A stretch of 64,000 nucleotides of DNA from Agrobacterium tumefaciens. Lineage in GTDB: Bacteria; Pseudomonadota; Alphaproteobacteria; Rhizobiales; Rhizobiaceae. Below, piece by piece: positions 53,009 to 60,831 of the stretch. A program made the translations under genes and the position numbers. Below the pieces are notes generated by a model that saw only the letters and a list, made by a program, of their open reading frames with translations, was not told where the DNA came from and made no database searches. How positions within the stretch are numbered: position 1 is the stretch's first letter; the number at the start of each line of letters is the position of its first letter. The DNA lies in NCBI GenBank assembly GCA_025559845.1, contig CP048469.1:868001-932000 (forward strand), given 5' to 3'.

Positions 53009-53482
53009 GTGCGCCCAGATGACACCGAAACTATGCGCCCCACCTCTCAGGAAGAGCGGCGCGACTTGAAAGCCACCGTTGGCCGTATGCTCCGGCAGGT
53101 CGGTGCATCGAACGTTGCGAAGGAAAGCCGTCTCGGCGAGGCGCACCTTTCCCGCTGCACGTCGCCTCGCGAAAAGGACTTCATGCCGATTGATGTCGTT
53201 GTCGATATCGAGCGCATGGCTGGTTACCCGCTCATCACCGAATTCATGGCGAAGCTTAGCGGTTACGAGCTGATCGCATCGGGCGCTGTGGCTGATGCCC
53301 CTGACATGGCGGATGTCAGCCGTTTGGCGGACACCAAAGGCAAGCTGCTCTCGATGCTGATCTCATCTTTCCTTGACGGAAAGATCGATAATCACGAGCG
53401 CCGTACGCTTCTTCCAATCCTCGACGATGCAATTGCCCAGATGCAGGATCTGCGCGCCGGATTGATCGGTGGTGGGCAATGA
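53009..53482 (+). CDS. Phage CII-like regulatory protein
   Basis: 157 residues from a GTG start behind GAGGA (an open frame exists from 52901; ATG 53033 is another choice). Helix-turn-helix region VGRMLRQVGASNVAKESRLGEAHLSRCTSP, quoted in part, then a helical C-terminus. The layout is like phage CII family proteins that activate repressor synthesis or replication genes. Confidence 0.7.
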   Translation: MRPDDTETMRPTSQEERRDLKATVGRMLRQVGASNVAKESRLGEAHLSRCTSPREKDFMPIDVVVDIERMAGYPLITEFMAKLSGYELIASGAVADAPDMADVSRLADTKGKLLSMLISSFLDGKIDNHERRTLLPILDDAIAQMQDLRAGLIGGGQ

Positions 53483-53646
53483 CCTTGTCCATGGCCGAAA
53501 CCAGCCGCTCCAAGCTCGTGAAAGACGCCCGCACCGCGCGGGTTCTTGAGCTTTGGGGGAGCGGCAAATCCACCCACGAAATCGCAACCGAATTGAACCT
53601 TGCCGAGAGCGAGGTTTGCCGCATTCTTGAGGAGGCAGGACATTGA
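53479..53646 (+). CDS. Small helix-turn-helix phage protein
   Basis: 55 residues, ATGA-coupled to the CII-like gene. The segment LWGSGKSTHEIATELNLAES is a clear HTH (STHEIATELNLAESEVCRIL, quoted in part). Possible DNA-binding accessory; too short for most gene callers. Confidence 0.6.
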   Translation: MTLSMAETSRSKLVKDARTARVLELWGSGKSTHEIATELNLAESEVCRILEEAGH

Positions 53647-53879
53647 AGCCTAACGAAAGCGTTCTTGATCTACCCTCCATTTCCGATGCTGCTCGTGCAC
53701 TCCTTCGCGAAGTTCGCTTCGCAGGTGGTCGACTGACTGTTTCCGCGACGTTCGTTGCAAGGGGGCTTGCGCTCGAACTGCGTAAAGCGGGCTACGTCCA
53801 TATCGGCGAATCCGGATGCGACCTTCGTTTGACTGGCTTTGGCCAGGCGTACCTTGATCGATTGATGAGGGCGCATTGA
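53643..53879 (+). CDS. Small phage protein, unknown
   Basis: 78 residues, TTG start overlapping the previous stop, behind GGAGG. The C-terminal half looks like a small winged-helix (LELRKAGYVHIGESGCDLRLTGFGQAYL, quoted in part). Confidence 0.55.
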   Translation: MKPNESVLDLPSISDAARALLREVRFAGGRLTVSATFVARGLALELRKAGYVHIGESGCDLRLTGFGQAYLDRLMRAH

Positions 53880-54061
53880 TGGAGGCGTTCGACAACCTAC
53901 CGGCGCCGGTTCGCGCGGCCATCAATTTTGCAGGTTTCGAGTTTCCGCCACGCATGGCTGTCAGGCTGCTCGGTCGCGGTGCCTCGCCGGAGCGCGCCGC
54001 CGAGATTATCCGCGATACGGATCTGCGTCTGCTTAGCAAGCGCCAAGGCGGTGCGGCATGA
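53879..54061 (+). CDS. DUF6525-like small phage protein
   Basis: 60 residues, MEAFDNLPAPVRAAINFAGF, ATGA-coupled to both neighbours. Pattern LPAPVRAAINFAGFEFPP then AVRLLGRGASPERAAEII resembles the DUF6525 family of phage early regions. Function unknown. Confidence 0.6.
   Translation: MEAFDNLPAPVRAAINFAGFEFPPRMAVRLLGRGASPERAAEIIRDTDLRLLSKRQGGAA
54045..54061 (+). repeat. 17-bp direct repeat, left copy
   Basis: aaggcggtgcggcatga covers the junction between the 60-residue gene and the ParB/MT-A70 gene. An identical copy covers the next junction (55664-55680). Confidence 0.8.
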
Positions 54062-55680
54062 GAACGCAAACGCTGCAAATGCCGAAAGAAACCGGACTTG
54101 CCGTCATCATGGCTGCCGTTCGAACCGGTGAATACCGGTGCCAAAATCCGCAGGAGGTTCGCGCAGCTTGCTTGGCAATGGCTCACAGGTATCTCACGCG
54201 TGACGCCAAGGACGGCAATCTGTTTCGTCCTGGCGAAAAAGCGGTGGCGATTCTGGAGCGTGCGCGCGAACAGGGCAAGCTGCCGGATGAGCTTGAGCTG
54301 GTGAATTCGGCGATGAAGGTCGCTGTTGCTCGCGACCCCAAATCAATCGACGTCGGGGACCGGCTTCGCGGCCTGGATGAAAAGACCGTCCTCGCCCTGA
54401 TGGATGCATTTCGTCGAGACGGGCAGCGTCAGCCGATCGATGTCTACGGCAAAGAAACGGATGCAAAGGCGAGGCTTGGCGCTGGTGGTCACAGGCTGGA
54501 GGCATGCTCGCGTCTCGGCATCAAGGTATTGTGCTTCCATAACGACGGTGACGAGCTGGACCGCCAGCTTTGCGAGATAGACGAAAATCTTGTCCGGGCG
54601 GATCTCACGCCAACCGATAGAGCCTTGTTCCTTGCTCGTCGCAAGGAGATCTATCTCGTCAAGCATCCCGAGACGGCGCGTGAAGCCACGCTGAAAAAGG
54701 GCGTGGAAGTCCCGTCTCGCCAAATTGGCGAAACGGCAAATCGGTTCACGGCGGCAACCGCAGAAGCGACCGGACAAAAAGAGCGTACCATTCAGCGCGA
54801 TGTCGAGCGCGGCGAGAAGATCTCGAAGTCTGCTCTGCAGCTTCTGCGCGGCACTCGGCACGACAAAGGTGTCACTCTTGACCAGATCAAGCGTCTGGAA
54901 ACGGCAGAGGCGCAGGAGCAGTTTGCACGTGACCTCATTGCCTCGGACAAGGCGATTTCAGCCGAGAGCAAGAAGATCCGTGCGGCGCAGCAGGCCAGCA
55001 ACCGAGAGTCCCGCATTCGCCTGGTTGGCCTTATTGCCGAGACGGGCCGTAAAGCCGGTGGAGACCTGCCGCGCCGCGCTTACGCTGTTGGTTACGCCGA
55101 TCCGCCATGGCCGCAGGAAGCATGGAGCGACGAGACAGGGCAGGACAAGGGCCTGAGATATCCGTCGATGTCCGTCGACGAAATCAAAGATCTGTGCGCT
55201 GGCGAGAAATCACCGTTCACACCCGATGCGGTCGTTTGTCTCTGGGTGACGGCAAACCGCCTTCCTGACGGTCTGGCCGTGCTGGATGCTTGGGGCTTCG
55301 AGTATGTGACCTGCATCGCATGGGACAAGGTCAACATCGGTATGGGTCGCTGGGTACGCGACCGGCATGAACTGCTGCTCATTGGAAAGCGAGGCAGAGT
55401 TTCTCTGGCGCCCCTCATGGGGACGCAGCCGGAAAGTCTCTATTCTGAGCCCAAAACCGAACACAGCCGCAAACCGGTGTGGTTTGCAGAGCAGATCGAC
55501 CGTCTCTGGCCCACGCTGCGGAAGCTGGAGCTGTTTCAGCGCAAGGAAAGCTTGGCTGATGGCGATATCAGGCTGAACGGCAAATGGGATTTCTGGGGCA
55601 ACCAGGCGGGTGCGCCCGAGATCATCTATGAAAGTCCGCCTTGTAAGCTTTTCAGCACGCCGGAAGGCGGTGCGGCATGA
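54058..55680 (+). CDS. ParB-like/MT-A70 adenine methyltransferase fusion
   Basis: 540 residues. Residues about 95-200 carry a ParB/Srx nuclease-like domain (RRDGQRQPIDVY, GAGGHRLEACSRLG); 200-330 is a helical linker with a possible HTH; about 340-530 is an MT-A70 adenine methyltransferase with the catalytic DPPW at 348-351. Such fusions occur in phages and may target the methylase to DNA sites. ATGA-coupled to both neighbours; bracketed by a 17-bp repeat. Confidence 0.88.
   Translation: MRTQTLQMPKETGLAVIMAAVRTGEYRCQNPQEVRAACLAMAHRYLTRDAKDGNLFRPGEKAVAILERAREQGKLPDELELVNSAMKVAVARDPKSIDVGDRLRGLDEKTVLALMDAFRRDGQRQPIDVYGKETDAKARLGAGGHRLEACSRLGIKVLCFHNDGDELDRQLCEIDENLVRADLTPTDRALFLARRKEIYLVKHPETAREATLKKGVEVPSRQIGETANRFTAATAEATGQKERTIQRDVERGEKISKSALQLLRGTRHDKGVTLDQIKRLETAEAQEQFARDLIASDKAISAESKKIRAAQQASNRESRIRLVGLIAETGRKAGGDLPRRAYAVGYADPPWPQEAWSDETGQDKGLRYPSMSVDEIKDLCAGEKSPFTPDAVVCLWVTANRLPDGLAVLDAWGFEYVTCIAWDKVNIGMGRWVRDRHELLLIGKRGRVSLAPLMGTQPESLYSEPKTEHSRKPVWFAEQIDRLWPTLRKLELFQRKESLADGDIRLNGKWDFWGNQAGAPEIIYESPPCKLFSTPEGGAA
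55664..55680 (+). repeat. 17-bp direct repeat, right copy
   Basis: aaggcggtgcggcatga, identical to 54045-54061, at the junction of the ParB/MT-A70 and cytosine methyltransferase genes. Confidence 0.8.
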
Positions 55681-57560
55681 ATGCTTACGCCGGAAACCTC
55701 TTCGACCTCCGTCAATCTGTTGCCGTTCCTTCTCTCGGTCCACATGGTCCATTCATCGTCGATAGCTTCGCTGGTGGCGGTGGCGCGTCTACCGGTATTG
55801 AACAGGCGCTTGGCCGGTCGCCTGACTTCGCCATCAACCACAACGCGGCGGCGCTGGCGCTGCATGAGGCAAATCATCCTGAGACGATCCACCTCTCGGA
55901 AAACGTCTACAAGATCGATCCGCTCGATCACCTGCGCGGCAAGCATATTGGCCTCGCCTGGTTCTCCCCCGATTGCAAACATTTCAGCAAGGCGAAGGGC
56001 GGTAAGCCGGTCGAGCGCAATATTCGCGACCTGTGTTGGATAATTCCCGGCTGGATAGAGCGCATCCAGCAGAGTGGCGGCAAGGTTGATGTCGTCATCA
56101 TGGAGAACGTCGAGGAGTTCAAGGATTATGGCCCTCTGATCCAGACCGACAAGGGATTGCGGCCAGATCCGGAGCGCAAAGGCCAGACCTACCAGAAATG
56201 GTGCAAGAAGCTTCGGCAGCTCGGTGCGAAAATGGAGAGCCGCGAGATCCGTGCACGCGATTACGGCGCCACGACCATCCGAAAGCGCCTCTTCGTGATC
56301 ATGCGTTTCGACGGAAAGCCGATTGTCTGGCCGGAAAAAACGCATGGCGCGCCGGATGATGCTGACGTGATTGCCGGTCGTAAATTGCCTTGGCCGATCA
56401 TGGCGGATGAGGTCGATTGGAGCCTTCCTTGCCCGTCGATCTTCGATACATCTGCCGAGATTTGGGAAAAGTTTGGCTTGCGGTCTGTGCGTCCGATCGC
56501 TGATGCGTCTCAGTCACGCGTTGCGCGGGGTTTTGATCGCTATGTACTGAAGGCAAAGCGGCCATTCCTGGTCAACCTGACCCACGGCGGCCGGATTGAG
56601 GATCTCGACGACAGCCTGAGGACGATCACCGGAGCGCATCGCGGCGAAAAAGCTTTAATCGCGCCTCACATCATGACCATGCGAAATGCCCAGAAGCCGT
56701 TTTCCGCAGTTGATGAGGCAACTCACACGATCACTGCAGGCGGCGCACATCAGATGCTGGTGGCACCTGTTCTGACCTATGCCCAGCAAGGTGGCGCTTG
56801 CCGTTCCGTGGATGGGCAGTCGCATACCATCACGGCCAGCAAGAAAGATCAGAATTCCGTTCTGGTCGGCTACATGGCACAGGCCAACAATGACAGCCGG
56901 CGTGTCGGCGGCGTCAATCCGGGCCGTGGGTTGGATGAGGCTTTGTCGACCGTAACCCAGAAGGGCAGTCAGCAGCAGCTCGTCTCCGCCTACATCGCGC
57001 GCGATTTTGGAACCTCAACCGGTCACAGTGTCACGGAACCTTCCGCGACCATCATGCCGGAAGGGCAGGGCAAGAGCCGCCTGATCATGCCGTATCTGCA
57101 ATCCTACTACGGGACCGGCGAAGGCGCCCGTGAGGACGACGCCTGCCGCACGATCACTACGCGCGATCGCTTCGGGCACATTGAGGCGAAAGTGGACGTT
57201 CCGCCCTTCACGGAAGCGCAGGCAGCGCGGGCACGGCAGGTGGCAGACTTCCTACGCGCGCATGGCGTCTGGGATGAGCGTGAGTTCGTGACCATTGAAA
57301 TCGATGGCGTAGTGTTTGTGGTCGTCGATATCGGCATGCGCATGCTCTCGCCGCGTGAGCTCTTCAACGCTCAGGGTTTTCCGCGTGACTATCAGATCGA
57401 AGGGTATTTTGACCGCTCGCAGGCCGATGCGCCGGTATGGGTGCCGTTCTCGAAGGAGGTGCAGGTCTCGTGCGTCGGCAATAGCGTTTGCCCACCTGTC
57501 GCAAAGGCTCTGGTCGCCGCAAACTGCGGCCACCTTGCAGTCACGGCGGTGGCAGCATGA
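55677..57560 (+). CDS. C5 cytosine DNA methyltransferase with target-domain repeats
   Basis: 627 residues. Motif I SFAGGGGASTGIEQALG; catalytic Cys100 in SPDCKHFSKAKGG (PDC in place of the common PC); motif VI MENVEEF; C-terminal motifs RELFNAQGFPRDY and VGNSVCPPVAKAL. Between about 298 and 504 lie six degenerate repeats of roughly 33 residues with the pattern s-l-x-T-I-T...lv-p-y, in the place of the target-recognition domain. Overlaps the previous gene by ATGA. Confidence 0.92.
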   Translation: MNAYAGNLFDLRQSVAVPSLGPHGPFIVDSFAGGGGASTGIEQALGRSPDFAINHNAAALALHEANHPETIHLSENVYKIDPLDHLRGKHIGLAWFSPDCKHFSKAKGGKPVERNIRDLCWIIPGWIERIQQSGGKVDVVIMENVEEFKDYGPLIQTDKGLRPDPERKGQTYQKWCKKLRQLGAKMESREIRARDYGATTIRKRLFVIMRFDGKPIVWPEKTHGAPDDADVIAGRKLPWPIMADEVDWSLPCPSIFDTSAEIWEKFGLRSVRPIADASQSRVARGFDRYVLKAKRPFLVNLTHGGRIEDLDDSLRTITGAHRGEKALIAPHIMTMRNAQKPFSAVDEATHTITAGGAHQMLVAPVLTYAQQGGACRSVDGQSHTITASKKDQNSVLVGYMAQANNDSRRVGGVNPGRGLDEALSTVTQKGSQQQLVSAYIARDFGTSTGHSVTEPSATIMPEGQGKSRLIMPYLQSYYGTGEGAREDDACRTITTRDRFGHIEAKVDVPPFTEAQAARARQVADFLRAHGVWDEREFVTIEIDGVVFVVVDIGMRMLSPRELFNAQGFPRDYQIEGYFDRSQADAPVWVPFSKEVQVSCVGNSVCPPVAKALVAANCGHLAVTAVAA

Positions 57561-57850
57561 ACCTGCTCATTCCTCGTATCGAACGGCTGGAGGCGGCGCG
57601 GACACGCGAGGAGCGGGCAGCGTGGCTTCTGACGTGCCCGCTCGACGTTCTGCTCTCCTGTGAAATGACCATCCGGAACCGGCTGCTCAACGCCCATTTT
57701 CGTGAGGGCCTCGACTATCTCGACATCGAACTGACAGGTCTGCGGCGCGAGCGCGGCGCAGACGGGGACAAATCATTGCGCATGGAAGTCGGTGCAGCAC
57801 GAGGGCGTCTGGAACGCATCGCGCTCGGCATTCCTGCGATACGCTATTAA
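57557..57850 (+). CDS. Phage protein, unknown
   Basis: 97 residues, ATGA-coupled. Helical, Arg-rich (MNLLIPRIERLEAARTREER). No family recognised. Followed by a GGGGGGCGGG site before the next gene. Confidence 0.6.
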   Translation: MNLLIPRIERLEAARTREERAAWLLTCPLDVLLSCEMTIRNRLLNAHFREGLDYLDIELTGLRRERGADGDKSLRMEVGAARGRLERIALGIPAIRY

Positions 57851-57863
57851 GGGGGGCGGGCAG

Positions 57864-59108
57864 ATGAATGAGCCCAGACTATCCATCATTCCCGGCTGGA
57901 TCATCGCAGATCCGCGCCTGAAAGGGAAAGACCTGCAAGTGCTCTGCATGCTTGGTCGGAACGCAAACACGCGCCACGGCTGGTGCAGGCGCAGCCAGGT
58001 GAAACTTGCGCAGGCGCTGAGCTGCTCGCGTTCGACGGTGCAGGCTTCCATTACGCGGCTCGTCGAGATCGGCGCGTTAGAACGGCGTGAGGTTCTCAGC
58101 TCCAGTGGCCGCGACAGCGCACACTGGTATCGCGTGATCTACGATTCTGCCGTCGATAGCTCTGCGTTTGATGCATGGGACGAGGACGATCAAAAGGAAT
58201 TTGATCCTAATTCTGAGGGCGATCATTCCGCACCCCCTGCCGGTATATCGGCACCCCCTGCCTACCCAGAGTCGGCACCCCCTGCCGACTCTGGACCGGC
58301 ACCTATTAACGCCTATCCTTTAACGGCTCATGTTGAACGAAAAGAGAGAGACGCGCCTGCGGGCGGTGGTTTGAGGAATGAGGAAGAAAATCCGAAATTG
58401 ATCGAAACGGCGTTTAAGCGGTTCTTCGTTGGTTGGAAAACCGCGATCAGCGATAGCGAGCCGGATGCACGCCGGGAATGGGCATTGCTCACGCCGGAGG
58501 AGAGGGCGCAGGCTCTGGAGCATTCGGACGCCTACCAGGCCGCAGCGTTGTCGATCGGACGCAAGCATCTTTGCTCCGCAGCAAAATACCTGAAGGAGAA
58601 GCGCTGGACGAAGCTTTCCGCCCAAAAGATCGTATCTCCGCAGGCAGAGAGCAAGGAGGTCTTCACGGTGTTCTCTCGCGCTGGCCGCGCCCTGCTGACC
58701 TCAAAGCTTCTGCAGCCGGTCCGGGTATTGTCGTTGACGACTTTGGAGCAGCACATCATCGATAATAACCCGGAGAAGAGCGACCTCATCTGGCGGGACA
58801 AGAATGAGAAGCAAGGCTGGCCAGAGGCTGTGCAGCTCATCGAACGCAAGCGCTTCACTGTCGTCAACCGCATCGTTGAGATCAGCAAGGACTTTGAAAG
58901 GGTCTCTGTGGGTGGTGAGGTCTGGGAGGCTTGGAAGCGCGCCTATGCGGAGCGTTGCTGGCCTTGGCCTTCTGCTCCTGAAGTCTTGGAGTTCGCGCAG
59001 TTCCCACCTTTGCCGCCTGATGTGAGCGACCTGGACGCTGCTGTCGCTGTGGCCATAGACAACTTCAATGCCAGACTGAACGAGGGACGGAACGATGATG
59101 CAGCATAA
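57864..59108 (+). CDS. Phage replication-initiator-like protein with helix-turn-helix
   Basis: 414 residues from MNEPRLSIIPGWIIADPRLK. The N-terminal 100 residues form a winged-helix like that of phage replication proteins (WIIADPRLKGKDLQVLCML, CRRSQVKLAQALSCSRSTVQASI, quoted in parts). A low-complexity linker (SAPPA repeats, about 122-148) follows, encoded by repeated gcaccccctgcc. The C-terminal part is helical, of unknown function. Position after the methylases and before a NusG-like gene is usual for replication genes. Confidence 0.72.
   Translation: MNEPRLSIIPGWIIADPRLKGKDLQVLCMLGRNANTRHGWCRRSQVKLAQALSCSRSTVQASITRLVEIGALERREVLSSSGRDSAHWYRVIYDSAVDSSAFDAWDEDDQKEFDPNSEGDHSAPPAGISAPPAYPESAPPADSGPAPINAYPLTAHVERKERDAPAGGGLRNEEENPKLIETAFKRFFVGWKTAISDSEPDARREWALLTPEERAQALEHSDAYQAAALSIGRKHLCSAAKYLKEKRWTKLSAQKIVSPQAESKEVFTVFSRAGRALLTSKLLQPVRVLSLTTLEQHIIDNNPEKSDLIWRDKNEKQGWPEAVQLIERKRFTVVNRIVEISKDFERVSVGGEVWEAWKRAYAERCWPWPSAPEVLEFAQFPPLPPDVSDLDAAVAVAIDNFNARLNEGRNDDAA
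58230..58292 (+). repeat. Three gcaccccctgcc repeats and a 25-base hairpin (candidate origin)
   Basis: Identical 12-base units begin at 58230, 58251 and 58275 (spacing 21 and 24). The third lies within a perfect 10-bp inverted repeat (58268-58277 with 58283-58292, agagtcggca and tgccgactct). A partial fourth unit follows near 58298. Confidence 0.7.
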
Positions 59109-59745
59109 GTTTGGTCATATCTCGCATGTCTCTCTGATGGGTATAATGAAGCTTGAGCGCATCGCGAGGGAGACAGCGCGGATCGCTCACGAGCGCGAAT
59201 CTGCCTCGAAGGTGAGGGCGCATAATTCAACCGAATCGGCGTGGGTGATCGCCCGAGTGGACTACGGAAGAGAAAAGACTGTTGAAAGTGCCATGATCGA
59301 AGCCGGTATTGAGGCTTGCGTCATCATGAGAATGGGGCCGGAAAGAAAGCGTCATGGACGGCGGTTGCCAGCCTCCAGCCTACCAGTCTTCAACGGAATT
59401 GTGTTCGTTTACTGCCTGCCGGATAACCATGCTTTGCGCGGTATCCTGTCGTTTGAGGGTGTAAAAAACATCGTTATGGGCAGCGAGAAAGCCATTCGTG
59501 TGAGTTGTGAAACCATCAATGAGTTCAAGGAATTGGCGCAGAGCGGCGCTTATGATTTCAGCCGCAGCGCAGGCGCGATCAGGAAAGGCGACAAGGTCAG
59601 GATAACGAGTGGTCCATTCGTCGGCTACGAGGTGTCGGTGGATGCATTCGGAGAGGGTGGGCAGGGTGATGCTGTCGTTACCGTCGTAATTTTCGGAAAG
59701 CCAACTGTGTTCAACATGCCGCTTGCAATGCTTGAGAAGTTGTGA
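59095..59745 (+). CDS. NusG/RfaH-like transcription factor
   Basis: 216 residues. NGN-like domain at about 45-140 (WVIARVDYGREKTVESAMIEAGIEACV, quoted in part) and a KOW domain at about 165-216 (IRKGDKVRITSGPFVGYEVSV). A phage-borne NusG-like protein next to late genes suggests control of late transcription past the terminator that follows. Overlaps the preceding gene by 14 bases. Confidence 0.85.
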   Translation: MMQHKFGHISHVSLMGIMKLERIARETARIAHERESASKVRAHNSTESAWVIARVDYGREKTVESAMIEAGIEACVIMRMGPERKRHGRRLPASSLPVFNGIVFVYCLPDNHALRGILSFEGVKNIVMGSEKAIRVSCETINEFKELAQSGAYDFSRSAGAIRKGDKVRITSGPFVGYEVSVDAFGEGGQGDAVVTVVIFGKPTVFNMPLAMLEKL

Positions 59746-59872
59746 GTACAAATCTGCCCACGGTCGATGCGGTTCTTAGTGGCGATTACGTTTCACGCCC
59801 GCACCCAGTCCTGACAGTCTCCCAAGTGAGACACCGATTCAGGGTCAGTGCTACAGCTATGAGATCTTGATG

Positions 59873-59898
59873 AGGCGGCCAGACGGTCGCCTTTTTGC
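59873..59898 (+). terminator. Terminator before the packaging genes
   Basis: aggcggcc/ggtcgcct imperfect stem at about 59873-59892, followed by five T. It separates the early from the packaging genes. Confidence 0.65.
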
Positions 59899-59907
59899 AT
59901 TGTGGGT

Positions 59908-60267
59908 ATGGGCAGACTTACCACTCTCAAATCAAGGATCGGCAAGCTGCCGCCTCGTCTTGGTCCAATGCCAGGCGATGAGCAGGATCGGGACCGTCAG
60001 CGCGATAACAGTCTCGCATACCGAGCTTGGTACAAGACGAGCCGATGGCAGAAGCTTCGAATGTCCGTGCTGATCCGTGATCACTTCACTTGCCAGATGG
60101 TTGGCTGCGGTCGCGTTGATGGTAACACGTCGAGATTGGTGGCTGACCACAAGATGCCTCATCGCGGCGATGAGCAATTGTTCTGGGATGAGAACAACCT
60201 GCAGTGCCTTTGCAAGCCTTGTCACGACCGATTGAAGCAAAAGCAGGAACGAGCCGCTGGTCGGTAG
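59908..60267 (+). CDS. HNH endonuclease of the packaging module
   Basis: 119 residues from MGRLTTLKSRIGKLPPR. Core YKTSRWQKLRMSVLIRDHFTCQ, ADHKMPHRGDEQLFWDENNLQCLCKPCHDRL, quoted in parts, is the HNH type found next to terminase genes, where such proteins help terminase cut at cos. GTG 59902 is a possible start. Confidence 0.88.
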   Translation: MGRLTTLKSRIGKLPPRLGPMPGDEQDRDRQRDNSLAYRAWYKTSRWQKLRMSVLIRDHFTCQMVGCGRVDGNTSRLVADHKMPHRGDEQLFWDENNLQCLCKPCHDRLKQKQERAAGR

Positions 60268-60319
60268 GGGGGGCGGTCAAAAGTCTGGAAAGCCCTTCGC
60301 CTCTAGACCCGCGCCCCCC
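60267..60319 (+). other. Candidate cos packaging site
   Basis: Starts at the HNH stop with a G7 run and cggtc, and ends with gacc, then gcgcccccc, forming an imperfect dyad of about 50 bases. It lies between HNH and terS, where cos sites of this phage type are found. See findings. Confidence 0.5.
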
Positions 60320-60342
60320 TCATCGAGAGATTTTTTTTAGCC

Positions 60343-60831
60343 ATGACTGAGAAATTTGACCTGTTCGGCAACCCTTGGGTTGATGCACCGACTAAGCGCG
60401 GTCGGCCTCAGCATGAGGTAACTCAACGAAGTCGCAATAGAGTCAGTATGTTAGTGGCTCTTGGTTGGGCAAGCTCCAGAATTTGCGCCGTACTCGGCAT
60501 CACTTTGCCGACGCTTCACAAGCATTATTTTTATGAGATCCGTCAGCGTGAAGGTGCGCGGGACAAGCTTGAAACGAGGCGGCTTGAGTTGGCTTGGGAA
60601 CTTGCTGAGAAGGGTAACGTCGGCGCGCTGCGGGAGTTTGGAAAGCTTCTGGATAAGAGCGACCGGATGGAGATCGAAAGGGAGTTGGCGTCAGAGCGGA
60701 AGCGTGACGAACCGAAAGCCGCTCCCGAAAAACTTGGGAAAAAGGTTGCTGACGAACGGCGCGCCATTGATGCCGACGCCGATTTGATGGCCGAACTGGA
60801 GCGGGAAGCCTCGCACAATGCACACCACTGA
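60343..60831 (+). CDS. terS: Terminase small subunit
   Basis: 162 residues from MTEKFDLFGNPWVDAPTKRG. Helix-turn-helix region VSMLVALGWASSRICAVLGITLPTLHKHYF, quoted in part, then an oligomer-forming helix. Recognises the packaging site and recruits the large subunit. Ends inside the start of terL (14-base overlap). Confidence 0.82.
   Translation: MTEKFDLFGNPWVDAPTKRGRPQHEVTQRSRNRVSMLVALGWASSRICAVLGITLPTLHKHYFYEIRQREGARDKLETRRLELAWELAEKGNVGALREFGKLLDKSDRMEIERELASERKRDEPKAAPEKLGKKVADERRAIDADADLMAELEREASHNAHH

Noticed and set aside
58230..58292. CRISPR array
   Set aside because: Only three 12-base units with short in-frame spacers inside a coding gene; better explained as iterons or codon repeats.
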